Shown here: piece by piece, positions 33,540 to 44,205 of the stretch
How the letters are laid out: every line of letters begins with the position of its first letter
How positions within the stretch are numbered: the first letter of the stretch is position 1
Assembly: GCA_951640165.1 (NCBI GenBank)
Contig: OX621259.1
Coordinates: 2,976,001-3,040,000, forward strand
Length of the DNA stretch: 64,000 nucleotides
Source of the DNA: Pseudoips prasinana
Taxonomy: Eukaryota > Arthropoda > Insecta > Lepidoptera > Nolidae
Reading direction: 5' to 3'
Made by a program: the position numbers and the translations under genes
Notes under the pieces: model-generated
Told to the model about the DNA's origin: nothing
Seen by the model: only the letters and a program-made list of their open reading frames with translations
Databases searched by the model: none

Positions 33540-33666
33540 ACTCCCATACTTCGGGCTAATATCGATAAATTTTCTGTCAAGAATCCAAAATCTGACCCAG
33601 GATTTGAATCCAGAATCTCCTTATCTGTGGTTGAACACTTTACCGCTAGACAAGGAGGCAGTCAAT
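33540..33666 (-). mobile_element. Degenerate SINE, family C
   Basis: Shares CTTCGGGCTAATATCGA and the reversed tRNA-like head (GGATTTGAATCC, CTTTACCGCTAGACAAGGA) with the better copies at 35,786 and 50,239. Confidence 0.65.
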
Positions 33667-33890
33667 AGGCGGCTTATAAATAATCTGGGCCCAACAATCA
33701 TAATAGTAATAATTTATTTGTTGAGCACAAGTTAATATAGATCATCCTATTACAATAAAATTAAACTACGATATTAGGTATATATACTACCAAAAGGCGT
33801 GCAAAAACAATACATGTACATTATATTGTCTTTTGTTGAAAGTCCCGTCCCCGCTGGCTTAATTTGTGTGAGGTTGTTCAGGTTAAAATT

Positions 33891-34075
33891 TGACTGCACG
33901 TGTAGCGCAGCGGCTTAGACAGTCGCCTCGCCGCTTCGTGTCGCGGGTTCGAGTCCGGCGCCGGACAAGTTTTTGTGTGACTCATAAATAGTTGTTCGGA
34001 GTCTGGATGTAATTTGTGTCCGTCTATTATATGTTTGTAAAGTACCCCGCGACACATTTTAATAATAAAATAATT
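33891..34075 (+). mobile_element. tRNA-derived SINE, family B
   Basis: Head TGACTGCACGTGTAGCGCAG with B box GGTTCGAGTCC and a tail ending GTACCCCGCGACACA. Copies with the same head are at 36,848 and 47,781; a tail-only copy is at 35,641. Confidence 0.82.
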
Positions 34076-34697
34076 AGGCGAAAATGTAACAAAAACTGAC
34101 AGCTATCCCAAAAATATGGTTTTAAAAAAAATGTCTATAATACCTTAAATACCACATGTCACATTTTGTATACGATTTATCTTGCAGCAATATAACAGAG
34201 ATACAATTTCAAACAACAGAAATCAGGCTTGTCTGGAAATTTCAAGCATGTATTTGTAAAAAGCCGAAAGGAAATATTAACAAGACCGCAATTCGAAAGC
34301 CTTACCATGAAACAGAAATCATGAAGCAAGAGCTTAACAGACAATCAAATTAAGCAATGTAAAGAAGAAGAGAGTAAATCATACCTTTCGCGAATAAAAT
34401 GTTCACTCGTTCATTTAAGCGTCAGAGCAACATGACGTTCTCGTGAAGTGATCGTGATACAAACTGCAAGTCACAACACTGAATCATATTAGCTGCAGGA
34501 TGGACGGCTTGGTATAACTAACTTAATCACACGCCATCTTCAGGACATCGCAATAACCATACGTGGAGGAGACTAGATTAACTGAGTTCCACGTTTGGGA
34601 TTTATAGTACTTTTGGCCGCTATAAAATTCAACGAATCGAACAAACGCGATCATTAGTGATGCTGTATACACTTTACCATGTTTTGTAACTTTCAGT
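34076..34697. other. No recognised feature
   Basis: AT-rich DNA. Short frames present are not supported by motifs. Confidence 0.4.
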
Positions 34698-34745
34698 CAA
34701 TTTCGTAGGCATGAGCACTATCAACTAGGCTACGGTGACCGTCTA
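34698..34745 (-). mobile_element. SINE family D, head fragment
   Basis: Contains the reversed tRNA-like head CAACTAGGCTACGGTGACCG that also ends the fuller copy at 38,256-38,489. Confidence 0.65.
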
Positions 34746-34877
34746 AACGATATGTTAAAGAGCAAAATTGATTAAAGATTCGTTTGGTTGTTTGTGGTAT
34801 TAAGCCCAACAGATAGAGCAATAGGGCTCAGTAGAAAAATTAAATTCTAACTCTAAACACAAAATGTCAGCTATTAA

Positions 34878-35108
34878 TCTATACTTATATTATAAAGAGG
34901 TAACGTTTGTGAGTTTGTGACGTTGTAAGGGGTAATCTCTGGATCTACTGAACCGATATTCAAAATTATTTCACCAATAGAAAGCTACGTTATTGTGGAG
35001 TATCATAAGCTATGAAAAATTCCAAAATTTATCCCGAAATTTTAATCCGAAGTATTATTAGTTGGGAAAAACGGGCAGGGACAAAAATACGGCCGCGGGC
35101 ACTGCTAG
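34878..35108 (+). mobile_element. Non-autonomous Helitron, Lep1-like
   Basis: Begins A|TCTATACTTATATTATAAAG and ends GCACTGCTAG|T, fitting Helitron ends (5' TC, 3' CTRR, insertion between A and T). The 3' end is preceded by a GC-rich GGCCGCGGGC stretch able to fold. There is no Rep/Hel coding. Such elements are very common in Lepidoptera. Confidence 0.75.
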
Positions 35109-35179
35109 TAAGTTCTAATCCCATCACTTAACACAGCTATGCAGACGATACTATGATGACTCTAAATCGAGACTGCTTT

Positions 35180-35285
35180 AGAAATAATTATGTATACTTA
35201 ACTATATTACTACAAGCATGTTCTGACTATTTACAAGCGCTTATTTAAAGTCTAGGTGAATAAAAACCTTTTTTCATTTTATTCT
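35180..35285 (+). mobile_element. 3' tail of LINE F family
   Basis: About 100 bp match 25,860-25,960 (ACTATATTACTACAAGCATG, GACTATTTACAAGCGC, GTGAATAAAAACC). A heavily 5'-truncated insertion. Confidence 0.75.
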
Positions 35286-35640
35286 GTTTAAATGTCGTGG
35301 CCAGCTGAATAATAAAGTTTAATATTCGCCCCTTATCTGATCATAAAATATAAGTCGGATAAGTTGTCGAACACGCCGCATGAAATATGCCGTGGGTTCA
35401 CGGGTTACATTATATTTATACTAAAATATGCGTGAGCTTGAGAAATAGCTGAACGAAAAATGTTTACAAAGAAACTTTTCCCTCACATGTAAGAGCGAAA
35501 GGTCGCTCATCCCGTTACTGACTAAGCAATTTGTATCGAAAGCCTCTTGACCTCAGGAGCTGAAATTAGGGAGCCTTAATTGTAAGTAGATTTTTAGTAG
35601 GACTCGTCAGCAAGGAATAAGGATACAAATAATGGAAAAC
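35286..35640. other. No recognised feature
   Basis: AT-rich; nothing supportable seen. Confidence 0.4.
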
Positions 35641-35765
35641 TATGTGTGACCCATAAATAGTTGTTCTGAGTGTGGACGTAATTTGTATCTATCTATTATA
35701 TGTTTGTAAAGTACCCCGCGACACAGGGTTAGAACCCGTAGTGCGGGCGTTGTCTGTAAAATAAT
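35641..35765 (+). mobile_element. SINE family B, tail only
   Basis: Matches the family B tail (TGACCCATAAATAGTTGTTC to ACCCGTAGTGCGGGCGTTG) without the tRNA-like head. Confidence 0.75.
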
Positions 35766-35785
35766 ATATAATAATAAAATATAAG

Positions 35786-36121
35786 TCTCAATAGAGATTA
35801 GCCATCTGCGCGTGACATATTATTGTGCACAAAGGTGTGCGAAAACACAGGAGCACTTTTTATTTATCACTCTCATCATCCCATGGGACGCCTAGCGGCA
35901 CGACCGGAAAGAGGTCAGGTACAGGACCGACGGCTTGACGAGCTCTTCGAGGCACGGCAGTATGTAATACCGCCAACTCCCAGACTTCGGGCTGATGCTG
36001 AGAAATTTTACTTTTTACAGAAAAATAAAGTCCAAAATTTTTGGCCGCACCCGGGATTTGAACCCTCGACCTTGATCTCTGCAGGTGAACACACTACTGC
36101 TAGACCAACGAGGCAGTCAGT
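35786..36121 (-). mobile_element. tRNA-derived SINE, family C, near full length
   Basis: Reversed head GACTGCCTCGTTGGTCTAGC and B box GGTTCAAATCC at the right end, then the body ATACCGCCAACTCCCAGAC (as read on the plus strand) and the 5' end near 35,786. It aligns end to end with the plus-strand copy at 50,239-50,570. Confidence 0.8.
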
Positions 36122-36186
36122 AATAATATATATAGTCATAAAAATAACGAATATGCGACGGGACTGAATGAATAGGGACTAAACTT

Positions 36187-36436
36187 AGCATGTACGAATT
36201 GCCAAGCTGAAGTGGCAGTGGGCGGGGCACATAGCTCGTAGAGCCGACGGCCGCTGGGGCAGAAAGGTTCTCGAGTGGCGACCACGAACCGGAAGACGCA
36301 GCGTGGGCAGGCCCCCTACAAGATGGACGCTGGAAATCGCTGGATGCGGATAGCGCAAGACCGGTAATTGTGGAGATCTTTGGGGGAGGCCTTTGTCCAG
36401 CAGTGGACGTCTTTCGGCTGATATGATGATGATGAA
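36187..36436 (+). mobile_element. RTE-type LINE, 3' end
   Basis: Translates to the RTE-like C-terminal pattern KLKWQWAGHIARRADGRW, then VLEWRPRTGRRS and GRPPTRWTLEIAG. It ends with TTTGTCCAGCAGTGGACGT and an ATGATG tail. The same tail closes the SINE at 38,777-39,022, and related coding is at 48,441. Confidence 0.8.
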
Positions 36437-36532
36437 ACTTTGCATAGTTATGTTTATATGACGTTTCTATGGTTTTAAAACTATATGGGGCACAGCTATG
36501 CCCCGCGGTTTTCCCTGTGTTAATACGTTATC

Positions 36533-36783
36533 GTCATCATCATCATAACAGCTGTAAAAGTCCACTGCTCGACAAAAGCCTCCGCCAAGAATCATCTTGG
36601 AGGGATATGCTATAATCGCCACGATTGTCAGACGAGTTGGCGATCGCAGTGTGATGGTAATAGTGCTCAGAGAGACGCTGCTGCCCGTCCTCTGGCAGAT
36701 ACTCCCTCGGGTTCTGCGCCTCCCACGGGATAAGATAGGTGATGATATTCTGTCTGATATTCGCGCGCCGTCACCACACAGCA
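36533..36783 (-). mobile_element. RTE-tailed SINE, family E, reverse copy
   Basis: Reverse complement matches the copy at 38,777-39,022 along its length (CCCGTGGGAGGCGCAGAAC, TTATCGCC-type core, then the AGCAGTGG tail and ATGATG repeat). Confidence 0.75.
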
Positions 36784-36847
36784 TCTAACTTCATACCACA
36801 TTTTTTGAAATCTCCAGCCGTTTAGACGTGAAGTTACAAACATATAT

Positions 36848-37053
36848 TGACTGCACGTGTGGCGCAGCGGCAAAGATAGTCGCCTCGCCGCTTTGTGTCG
36901 CGGGTTCGAGTCCCGCGCCGGACAACTACTTAAGTGTGACCCATAAATAGTTGTTCTGAGCCTGGATGTAATTTGTGTTCGTCTATTATATGTTTGTAAA
37001 GTACCCCGCGACACAGGGATTAATTTCCCTAATGCGGGCGTTGTCTTTATTAA
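36848..37053 (+). mobile_element. tRNA-derived SINE, family B, full copy
   Basis: Best copy of the family: GACTGCACGTGTGGCGCAG, B box GGTTCGAGTCCCG, middle CATAAATAGTTGTTCTGAG, and end AATGCGGGCGTTGTC with an A-run. Confidence 0.85.
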
Positions 37054-37111
37054 AAAAAACATACACACTCACAAACTTTCTCCTTTATACTATTAGTGTG
37101 ATAATAGTACA

Positions 37112-37392
37112 AGCTGTGCAAACTTTATAAATTATAGCCTATGTATTATTCGAATTCATAAGCTATAAAAGGTGCAAAAGCGGTGTGCTAAGTTCGTGAC
37201 AAATGGAACCGTTGTCTCTGCCTACCCCTCTGGGAAACAGGCGTGAGTCTATTATGCTATAAAGTGTATGTGTGTATAAGCTATATTACTACAAAGTTTC
37301 ATCAAAATATGTTCCTTAGTATCGGCTTGAAAGAGTAACAAACTTTCATACATCCATACTCACAAACTTTCGAATTTCTTATACATAAGAAT
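37112..37392 (-). mobile_element. Helitron-like fragment
   Basis: Matches the same repeat as 38,124-38,572 in reverse (AAATTATAGCCTATGTATTA, TAACAAACTTTCATACATCC). It contains the 57-bp LINE A tail at 37,195-37,251. Confidence 0.6.
37195..37251 (+). mobile_element. 57-bp 3' end of LINE A
   Basis: Matches the reverse complement of about 929-985, including the last codons of the LINE A protein (AYPSGKQA), with a 2-nt deletion. It sits inside a Helitron-like repeat, so it is a very short 5'-truncated LINE insertion. Confidence 0.85.
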
Positions 37393-38123
37393 AGTTATTG
37401 AGTAATAGATTTACCTGATGTTAAGAAAGTGTTAAAATAAGTATGTCAGGTAAATATTTTATCAATCTACTAATTTATTAGAGATTATAGATTATAAACA
37501 TTTAAATCAATGCTCACCGTGGTTCTGAGTCTAATAACTGTAAATAATATTGTCAATCAATAATATTTAGGCTACTACTACTTCTGCTAATTTGGGGGTT
37601 TGGTAAATTTTAGCGTATCTATAGGCTTTAGTTCTAGAAATCTATGACGCGACCACCGCGTGGCCCTATACAGAAGATGTGCAGCATAAGAGCAGTAGAA
37701 CTTAGCGATGTTTTGGTGTAGGCGCAGTATAACCATCGGTGGTTCGTATGATAGTTTAAATAAAAAAAGCACCGATGACTTAGATGAAATATTGAAAAGC
37801 CTTTACTACCTACGTTGTAAAAACCTAAACAATTACATCTACTAAGTACAAAGGTAATATGATTTACAGACGTTGCAGGAGACTTTGATTTTAAATATTA
37901 TTACAACTTAAGTTACTTAAACAATCTGGGATGCACCTTGCCTCGCATTTCCACCCCCAATATTTGGGTTAAATTGAAGTACACACACACAATCACAATT
38001 ATATAGACCGGACCAGATTTATGAACGGAATATGTAAGTTGATCTGCCTCTTGAAAAAAAATTGTTGTTATTAATGTGACCATACTATAACTTGATTGTA
38101 ATCTTATATTAATTTAATTATAA
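37393..38123. other. No recognised feature
   Basis: AT-rich DNA; no supported gene or repeat. Confidence 0.4.
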
Positions 38124-38572
38124 TCACACTAATAATATAAAAGCGAAAGTTTCTGAGTATGCATGTTTGTTACTCTTTCACGCAAATACTACCGGACGAA
38201 TTTTGTTGAAACTTTGTAGTAATATAAAAGTTACTAATATCTATAATATCTAGGGACAATGTCACACACAGATCATCCTAGCCCCAAACTAAGCAAAGCT
38301 TGTACTATGGGTACTAGGCGACGATATACATACTTATATAGATAGATAAATACTTAAATACATAGAAAACATCCATGACCCAGAAACAAATATTCATGCT
38401 CATCACACAAATATTTGCACTTACCGGGATTCGAACCCAGGACCACCAGCTTCGTAGGCAGGAGCACTACCAACTAGGCTACGGTGACCGTCAAATATAG
38501 CTTATATATCCGAATAAAACATAGGCTATAATTTATAAGTTTAACGTGGGTAAAACCGCGGGGCACAGCTAG
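38124..38572 (+). mobile_element. Non-autonomous Helitron with nested SINE D
   Basis: A|TCACACTAATAATATAAAAG at the start and GGGGCACAGCTAG|T at the end give good Helitron ends with A/T flanks. SINE D occupies 38,256-38,489. The outer part is about 215 bp. Confidence 0.75.
38256..38489 (-). mobile_element. tRNA-derived SINE, family D
   Basis: Reversed head GGTCACCGTAGCCTAGTTGG and B box GGTTCGAATCCC, then the body reading AACAAATATTCATGCTCATC and CTAGCCCCAAACTAAGCAAA on the plus strand. I recognise it as a widespread lepidopteran SINE pattern. Confidence 0.8.
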
Positions 38573-38776
38573 TTATTTATAAAGTTGTCACTATCGTTTA
38601 ACGAGTGCGTCTACTTTTTTTGCCTTTTGCGTCCCGATTCTGGCCGACCCACTTGTTAAAACTTGTCATAAAAACTTTACCACTCGCCCGATTTACGTTC
38701 TGCAAATTTCGTTTTGACTATATGCTTTTGAATGCCTTTGTCAATAATTTTAGTTTTTAATATGAAGTCTAGTGAG

Positions 38777-39022
38777 CTTGCTGTGTGTTGACGGCATAGA
38801 ATATCATCACCCCATCTCATCCCGTGGGGGGCGTAGAAATCGTTCGAGGGAATACCTACCAGAGAACAGGCAGCAGCGTTTTTCTATGAATTATTACCAT
38901 CAAACTACGATTGCCAACCCGTCTGCCAAGCGTGGCGATTATGGCATAACCGGTATCCCCCATTTTTTAAGAACGCTTTTGTCCAGCAGTGGACGTACTT
39001 TGGCTGATATGATGATGATGTG
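38777..39022 (+). mobile_element. RTE-tailed SINE, family E, forward copy
   Basis: Head TGACGGCATAGAATATCATC, middle ACCAGAGAACAGGCAGCAG and the 3' end TTTTGTCCAGCAGTGGACGT with ATGATGATG. The last 45 bp match the RTE LINE end at 36,391-36,435. Confidence 0.75.
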
Positions 39023-39843
39023 CTTGCTATTTGAAAACGTAAAGATTTGTATATGAAATAAATTTTATTTTAATCTTCCCATTAGATCGCTGCAAATATG
39101 ACGTCACGATATGACAACGTAGCAGCAGGTGTGCTCCGCCGTGAAGTTATATCAAATGTCTTCGCTGAGCTCGTCGGGTCACAAAATAGTCTTTCATTTC
39201 ATAATAAATTTATATTTCTCTTCATACACAGTGTTATGGATGGAAACAAGCGCAGCATTTTTGAAAACAAATGGGTGGACGTGTTCGTATGTATTTTTTC
39301 ATTAATTGTGTAATAGTTTGCGTAAGTAATAGTTGGTGCTATCACCGCGAATGACTGCTATTTGTATGTTCGCAGATGCACATGTAGATTGTTTTTAAAC
39401 AACAATGCGTAAAAGATGCGGTTCTCTGGTGCGTAGGGTCCACCTCTAACAGTATCCTAAACATGATTGCAAGTAGGTTGGACTGCGCCTACATAAGTCG
39501 TTGCTGTGCCGTCTCCCATGGCTTGTCGCGGGGATGACGGTTGCAGGGTTATGATGTATGTTACTAACATAGCTGTAAGTCCTACTAACATATATGAGTC
39601 ATAGCTACTTGAAAAATACATTTTCTATTTGTATTCTATTTGTCCGAGGACTGGGTGTGCATTGTGCTCGAAATTGCATGTTTGTAAACTACTCCACGAT
39701 ACGTGGATTTAAGTAAATTAAATAGTGTGGATAGTAAAAAGATTAAAATAATAGAGAAAATATAAACACTTAATGAATGATAATTTTTTTTTCTAAATAA
39801 AAGCTACTATATGCAGTGTATTGGAATAATCGATTTCGTATCC
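39023..39843. other. No recognised feature
   Basis: A 71-codon frame at 39,098-39,313 has no motif and I do not call it a gene. A GC-richer stretch at about 39,465-39,560 is unidentified. Confidence 0.35.
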
Positions 39844-39851
39844 GAATTTTG

Positions 39852-40273
39852 CGATTATTCCGAACCTGACCCGAAATCCTGACCCGGTCGTGGGTTAGGT
39901 TAGGAATATGAAAAAAATAATTAGTTTTTATTTCGAACGTAACCCTAGTCCTAACCTGACCCGACGTGTCGTTCCTATCATAACCCGAATTGCGAAGTAG
40001 ATAGGATTCCCTCTCCCCTTTATAATAAAAAGAACGTATGTGTCAAATCAGAGTTTAATATTTGAAACACCTAATTAAAATATCACAGAATCAACATAAT
40101 TATTGAATAATCAATATACTTATAAAAAAAATTCACATCATTAATGATACATTTACATAAAATGTAAAAAAAATGTGTTGAATGTAAATTTAATATTTCT
40201 AAACTGTCCCTCACCTTACCATTTCTTCGGTATTTCTTTTCCCTCATTAATAATTGAGTAATGAAAATATCAC
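39852..40273 (+). repeat. MULE left terminal inverted repeat
   Basis: 422 bp starting CGATTATTCCGAACC and ending AAAATATCAC. Pairs with 42178-42600. Confidence 0.9.
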
Positions 40274-40640
40274 AAAATAAATATATTTCATGAACAAACA
40301 TGAACCTTAAAAATTGTAAAATAAAACTGTCGAATGTAAAACTACTTTAATATTTCGGAACAGTACCTACCTTACTCGTACACTAACTTAAGCGAACAAA
40401 CAAACTTGAAATGAAGGTACTTTCGAAAATATTTTTTTCTAAGTACCGCAACTTTATTTATTCTGATATCACTTGTATAATTGTGTGTGATGCGCTGTTG
40501 TCATATAAAACTGTGCAATTTAAATGTATATAAACGGTAAGTTAATCAATTGACATCCTTTAATGTGCATTGTTGGTTGCATATTTCCGTCTATGATGCG
40601 CAATGATAAATAACTAGAACTTGGTTTTATTTTGCAGAAT

Positions 40641-42084
40641 ATGTCTAATGTACCAGGATGTTCGTATAATACTTGTGATTTAAATTTTATAAATCGAAAT
40701 GGTGGTACTTTATTGTTACGAGCTGGTTACCAGTACACAAAGAAAAGAATAAACAAAGAAACAGTTGTATGGAGATGCGTTAAATATCACAAAAATGTTA
40801 AATGCGGTGGGTCGTTAACTGTGAAGGTATTGTATCCAATCTTTTTCTTGACTGACCCGATAGTATCAGAGTTAATGATAAAATAACAATGTCAAATTTA
40901 TTTTACAGCAAAACACAACGATAGTCAAAGAGACAATACATAAATGCACTCCTGATGTGGCTAAAAACGAAGTCGACATAAAATTGGATAGCTTAAAAAA
41001 AGCTGTTGTAAATTCAAATTTTGAGCCTGTACCGACCATTTTCAATGAAACTATAGCCTCAATTAATGACACTGGTATACAACTAGTTACAAAAGTTCCT
41101 AGTTTCAAAAGTGTTAAATCTTCACTTTATTATAATAGAAACAAAAAAGAGAATATTAAAAAAATCTAATTTAACAAACCCGAAGATGTGGAAATTCCAC
41201 CGAAATTTAATGATTTTTTGATAGCAGACTATCGCGATGACGCTAACCGTATATTAATATTTGCTAGTGAAGAGGCGAAAAAACTTATGTCGGTATTAGA
41301 ACATTTTTTTGGTGATGGCACATTTAAAAGTTGTCCTACTCCATTCAAACAAATTTACACCATACACGGAGATGACAACAGTGACATGGAGCACACACGT
41401 GTTATACCACTAATGTACGTGCTCATGACCAAAATGAACGAGAATACATATAAGATAGTTTTTGATTTAATCAAAACAGTAATACCGAACTGGAAACCTC
41501 TCAAGTTTACCTCAGATTTTGAAAAAGCAGCTATGAATGCTATGCAATTCATTTTTCCTGAAGTCCAGATTAAGGGCTGTCAGATCCATATGGCAAAGGC
41601 TGTGAAGAAACGAGCTAAAGAATTAAAATTAGATAAAAGTAAGCTACAATACCGAACAGTAGCTTTGTGCACTGCTTTACCTCTTTTGCCCCGAAATTTA
41701 ATTATTGAAGGTTGGAATTACATTTTGGATGTTATGAACTCTGATGAAAAAGTAAATTCATTCTCAGCTTATATGTTTAAGCAGTGGTTAAAAGATGAGA
41801 AGTTTATTGACGTCTGGTGTGTTAGCGAGGAACGACACAGGACCACAAATTGTCTTGAAGGGTGGCATAATCGGATTAATAAAAAAATCCGAGGAAACTG
41901 CAATTTAATGACAGTTTTAAATTCTTTCAAATGTGATTCTGATTTAAACATTGTAAAAAAGAAATATTTCAATGAAAAAAGGAGCGAAAATTCAATTAAC
42001 CGAGATTTATGGATTTTGTACGTTGTAGGTCAAGTCAAAAATGGAAAGATTACTGTAGGTCACTCCTTAGAAATGTTAAGGTAA
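40641..42084 (+). pseudogene. MULE transposase with FLYWCH domain, one in-frame stop
   Basis: The ATG at 40641 starts exon 1 (62 codons), ending at a GT-AG intron 40827-40908 (82 bp, phase 0). Across it lies a FLYWCH zinc finger: FINRNGGTLLLRAGYQY, WRCVKYHKNVKCGG and, in exon 2, IHKCTPD. The long second exon holds the MULE catalytic domain: the first aspartate in FFGDGTFKSCP (codon 41314-41316), the second in KFTSDFEKAA (codon 41515-41517), GCQIHMAKAV, and a probable glutamate in NCLEGWHNRINKK (codon 41857-41859). A TAA at 41167-41169 splits exon 2, and the frame is otherwise open to the TAA at 42082-42084. AG|GTAAGT at 42081 looks like a strong splice donor, so the true C-terminus may differ. 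It would bind the long repeats and cut and insert the element. Confidence 0.85.
40827..40908 (+). other. Spliceosomal intron in MULE transposase
   Basis: GTATTG at the donor and TTTTACAG at the acceptor. Removal joins the two halves of the FLYWCH finger in frame, which is strong support. Confidence 0.8.
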
Positions 42085-42177
42085 GTTTATATTCGACAAA
42101 AAAATCTTTAATCTATAAATCATTGATTTGGAGACAGAAATAATTTTATTATTATTGTTAATTATAATGTTGATTCT

Positions 42178-42600
42178 GTGATATTTTCATTACTCAATTA
42201 TTAATGAGGGAAAAGAAATACCGAAGAAATGGTAAGGTGAGGGACAGTTTAGAAATATTAAATTTACATTCAACACATTTTTTTTACATTTTATGTAAAT
42301 GTATCATTAATGATGTGAATTTTTTTTTATAAGTATATTGATTATTCAATAATTATGTTGATTCTGTGATATTTTAATTAGGTGTTTCAAATATTAAACT
42401 CTGATTTGACACATACGTTCTTTTTATTATAAAGGGGAGAGGGAATCCTATCTACTTCGCAATTCGGGTTATGATAGGAACGACACGTCGGGTCAGGTTA
42501 GGACTAGGGTTACGTTCGAAATAAAAACTAATTATTTTTTTCATATTCCTAACCTAACCCACGACCGGGTCAGGATTTCGGGTCAGGTTCGGAATAATCG
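42178..42600 (-). repeat. MULE right terminal inverted repeat
   Basis: 423 bp, reverse complement of 39852-40273, ending GGTTCGGAATAATCG next to the target duplication. Confidence 0.9.
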
Positions 42601-42608
42601 GAATTTTG

Positions 42609-43171
42609 CACAACGCAACGGCTAAGTTTGGAGACGACCAATTTTACTTATATTAAGTTAGGTTATATGTATAACCTACTTATTAATACCATTTTGAAAG
42701 TCTTATTACTTTGACTTACAGTTCATTTTAATTTGTTTTGACTGTACAGGGTTAATATGACGATAATTTCCGTAGTTTTAATTATTTTGGAATACAAAAT
42801 TACCTATATTAAAAATGATATAAATCGATTCAGTAAACGATTCTGAATAAACTATTTTCAGGACGTGCGTTCATTAAGTTACATGTTGTATAACCTACTT
42901 ATTAATACCATTTTATTTATATATAGTATAGGATGTCTATCTGAATAACATACACAATTGTTATAATTTATTGTATCCATATATAAAGTAAAAATAAAGT
43001 TAAAGTTTAATATGTTTCCAAGCCTGCGGCAAGTGGATAGATTTGAACAAAAATGGAAATGACATTTGAATACTGCACCGCTTTATAAGTATATTGAATG
43101 TTAAAGGAATTAAACTGTTCACTTGTCAGCCTCGAGCCCAGCGTGTTTATACAATGTATATTTATTTCGCA
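42609..43171. other. No recognised feature
   Basis: The 24-base stretch ATAACCTACTTATTAATACC (first 20 given) occurs at about 42,671 and 42,890, so a short local duplication is present. Nothing else can be supported. Confidence 0.4.
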
Positions 43172-43514
43172 CTAGCTATGCCTCGCGGTTTCATCTGCGT
43201 TATAGTAGTTTTGGCGTAAAATATACATTTCCCACAAAATTTCGCTCTTATAATATTACTAGGAGGTGTACCTCTAGCGGTTTTGGCAGTGCACGCCGGA
43301 ATAGCTCGAAAATGGTAGATTTTTTCATACTTACTTGATACTTATCGTCATATTTTAGACAATTCACACAATATCTTTATAAATTATTTATTCTTGTGAT
43401 CTATGAGCTATATGATTGTAAAGTTTCTTTAAAATCCATTCAGTAGTTTTTACGTGAAAGAGTAACAAACATCAATCCATACTTACACACTTTCGCGTTT
43501 ATAATATTAGTAGA
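43172..43514 (-). mobile_element. Non-autonomous Helitron-like element
   Basis: Reverse orientation: A|CTAGCTATGCCTCGCGG at the left and TTATAATATTAGTAGA at the right match the Helitron ends at 38,124-38,572. The middle differs. Confidence 0.65.
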
Positions 43515-44009
43515 ATAGTCACAGAGACATTGTGTTTTTATGCAATTAAACTTTAAGATAAATATTTAATTTGGCTATTTCTGTGACTATTCAAAATAAA
43601 CAGTTTTTATTGAACACTGAGTCAATTCAAAAAGGGATATTTTTAAATGCACATCTGTATAGTTTTTCAGCACACTACGTAACTCCACTATTTAACTGAA
43701 TGCACACCAGAAGTATGAATGCTGTGCAAAAAAACTAATTGAATAACTAAATAGGACCTACAAAAAGAATTAAAAAACCACACAAACCGAGGTGGCCTTT
43801 TTTATTGAATTCACATAAAAAATGTGATTCGTACATTGGATATACGATTTATAAAACAAAAGTTCCAAATGTTTATCAAAATTACTGACTTGCACACTAA
43901 ATTGTACAATCTTACAACGGAATTATGACTTTTTTCTTTTGTGACAGAAGCGAATCGCTGCAAAACCGACTTCACGTAGTCTTGTTTGCCCTACCCCTAG
44001 AGTGTAATG
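43515..44009. other. No recognised feature
   Basis: AT-rich DNA leading into the GC-rich block. No supported gene. Confidence 0.4.
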
Positions 44010-44205
44010 TAAGCCCGCGTAGGCGCGGAGGGGTGGGGCGGCCCGCGAGCTGCAGGAGTAGGTGGTTTGAAGGCCCGCCGCCGCAGCTGAGGCTGGCCGG
44101 CGAAGCCGGCCAGCAAGCCGAAGCTGCGGTGGTGAGCGTTAAAACCATCTGCGACGATAAGCTCGCGTGGGGCCGCCCAAACCCCGCAGCGCCGGAGCCG
44201 TGACA
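44010..44205. other. GC-rich block with strong hairpin
   Basis: About 195 bp of very GC-rich sequence in AT-rich DNA. It contains a hairpin with stem GCTGGCCGGC (44092-44101) and GCCGGCCAGC (44105-44114) around GAA, extended by CCGCAGCT (44081-44088) with AGCTGCGG (44122-44129). Frames across it on both strands look like by-products of base composition. Function unknown. Confidence 0.6.

Larger units (their letters stand above)
36489..37101 (-). mobile_element. Helitron-like element carrying two SINEs
   Basis: The left part GCTATGCCCCGCGGTTTTC and the right part TATTAGTGTGA|T match the Helitron-type repeat seen intact in reverse at 38,124-38,572. SINE E (36,533-36,783) and SINE B (36,848-37,053) sit inside. 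Confidence 0.65.
39852..42600 (+). mobile_element. Mutator-like DNA transposon (MULE) with long inverted repeats
   Basis: A 2749-bp element with terminal inverted repeats of about 422 bp and an exact 8-bp target duplication GAATTTTG at 39844-39851 and 42601-42608. Between the repeats is one transposase gene on the plus strand. Long inverted repeats and 8-9 bp duplications are hallmarks of Mutator-like elements. The two repeats differ by little more than one base in a homopolymer (8 versus 9 A/T), so the insertion is young or the arms were homogenised. No other TE interrupts it. Confidence 0.9.

Noticed and set aside
33900..33970. Possible real tRNA genes at SINE heads (also 36,850, 38,420, 46,690, 50,240)
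   Set aside because: A and B box-like parts are present, but acceptor and anticodon stems do not close well, and family-specific tails follow in several copies. They are SINEs.
39098..39313. Possible small host gene exon (71 codons)
   Set aside because: No recognisable domain and no partner exons; between SINE E and the MULE. Not supported.
39880..39900. Telomere-like GGTTAGGTTAGG in the MULE repeats
   Set aside because: Only two units, mirrored in the other repeat. It is part of the transposon end and not a telomeric array.
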